From assembly GCA_949752735.1 (NCBI GenBank), contig OX457053.1, forward strand, positions 32,892,900 to 32,956,899: 64,000 nt of DNA, written 5' to 3'. Numbering within the stretch: the first letter of the stretch is position 1; every line of letters starts with the position of its first letter. The stretch comes from Lumbricus terrestris (taxonomy: Eukaryota > Annelida > Clitellata > Crassiclitellata > Lumbricidae). Of the stretch, positions 63,225 to 64,000 are shown in pieces. Position numbers and translations under genes: made by a program. Under the pieces are notes generated by a model. The model was given only the letters and a program-made list of their open reading frames with translations, was not told the origin of the DNA and made no database searches.

Positions 63225-64000
63225 ACCAATTAAACAATAGTCAATTAAATTTATTTAAAACAAACTGATTCAAATCAGAGCAGATGATACTAAAATCCAT
63301 AATTATCAGCTCATTCAGATTTAACGAGCAATCATCAATTATTAGGTCTATAGATCAAATCAAGTTCTTTAAAAACTTTTTCTTAAATAATCAAGGATGG
63401 CACACGTACGGAGTTGCCCAAAAGACTTCTTAGGCAGTATATTTTGAATAGTCACTGCTGCTGGTGATAGGCCATATACAATACAATGCAATGTACGTAT
63501 ATAAAATCAATGTTGTCTCCATCTAATGGACATGATGGTCAGGCCCGGCCTTAGGGCAAGGCGAGTGAGGAGGCAGCCGCCTTGGGCCCCGCGCTTCCAG
63601 GGCCCCGCGCTGCTAACTAAAATTGTTTTCTTTGTTGAGAATGACAATGGTTCCATCGCATAGCAATTATGCTTGCAATTTGCCACGTGAATGTGATAGG
63701 GTGATTTTAAAAGAACTAAACTTCTTCACAGCTAACCTACTTTTACACGAGGCCTGGATGTAGAATTTTCTCCAGAAAACGGTAATGGGCTCTAATTCTA
63801 TTCATTTTGCTTCAAATTTGCAAATGGACGTCAGAATGCATTTTTGCAGGAGAGGGCAAAACACAATGATTAGGTGACATTTTAAATAAAAGCTTATAAT
63901 ATAGAAAATGCAAAGCATCGAAAAATTAGAACCTGGATATTTTCATAGAGGTGTCTAAATGCTAATTTGCTTCGTGAATAATTAGCATCATTATTGCTCT
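63225..64000. other. Right edge, no gene recognised
   Basis: AT-rich DNA. A GC-rich block at 63540-63610 (GGCCCGGCCTTAGGGCAAGG..) looks like one end of another MITE, but no matching partner end is visible. Upstream CNG exons are expected further right. Confidence 0.4.

Overview
This window is eukaryotic nuclear DNA from an animal, most likely a marine invertebrate. The genes have many exons with GT-AG introns and long AT-rich introns packed with microsatellites, minisatellites, tRNA-derived SINEs, LINE 3' fragments, hAT/mariner/piggyBac-like elements and one full-length LTR retrotransposon. The word TAGGCCTA and close variants occur throughout. The LTR element looks like the Mag/SURL type described from sea urchins, which hints at a deuterostome, but I cannot name a species.

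Layout. (1) 574-4995, plus: the last five coding exons of a CLK/LAMMER dual-specificity kinase. (2) About 5-13.2 kb: no host gene seen; decayed LINEs, a long-TIR element, a hAT MITE and an RTE-like LINE with target-site duplications. (3) 13286-36955, plus: one 11-exon gene whose splice phases all agree (3816 nt, 1271 aa). It joins an N-terminally acylatable KY/hillarin-type transglutaminase-like protein that has lost catalytic residues to a C-terminal dynein-type microtubule-binding domain. This is the most striking object in the window. (4) 40336-45304, minus: complete RPLP0, eight coding exons, 319 aa. (5) 48457-52208, plus: a complete four-exon heat-shock-factor-type DNA-binding protein of about 389 aa. 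(6) 53345-62972, minus: the last three coding exons seen of a cyclic-nucleotide-gated channel (pore/S6, C-linker/CNBD, C-terminal coiled coil).

Mobile DNA. A non-autonomous hAT element occurs twice (28883-30417 and 53852-60119), each copy with a perfect 8-bp target duplication. The second copy was hit by a truncated LINE (TAAAGTC duplication) and by an LTR retrotransposon (GCAGC duplication, LTRs that read identical), all inside one CNG-channel intron. The LTR element has one open gag-pol frame, yet the RT, RNase H and integrase domains each lack an internal block. Several dispersed LINE/SINE copies end in the same stem-loop tail with compensatory base changes, which fits SINEs borrowing the reverse transcriptase of a LINE.

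Limits. All homology calls come from reading motifs, not from searches. First exons, UTRs and transcript ends are not supported by transcript data.
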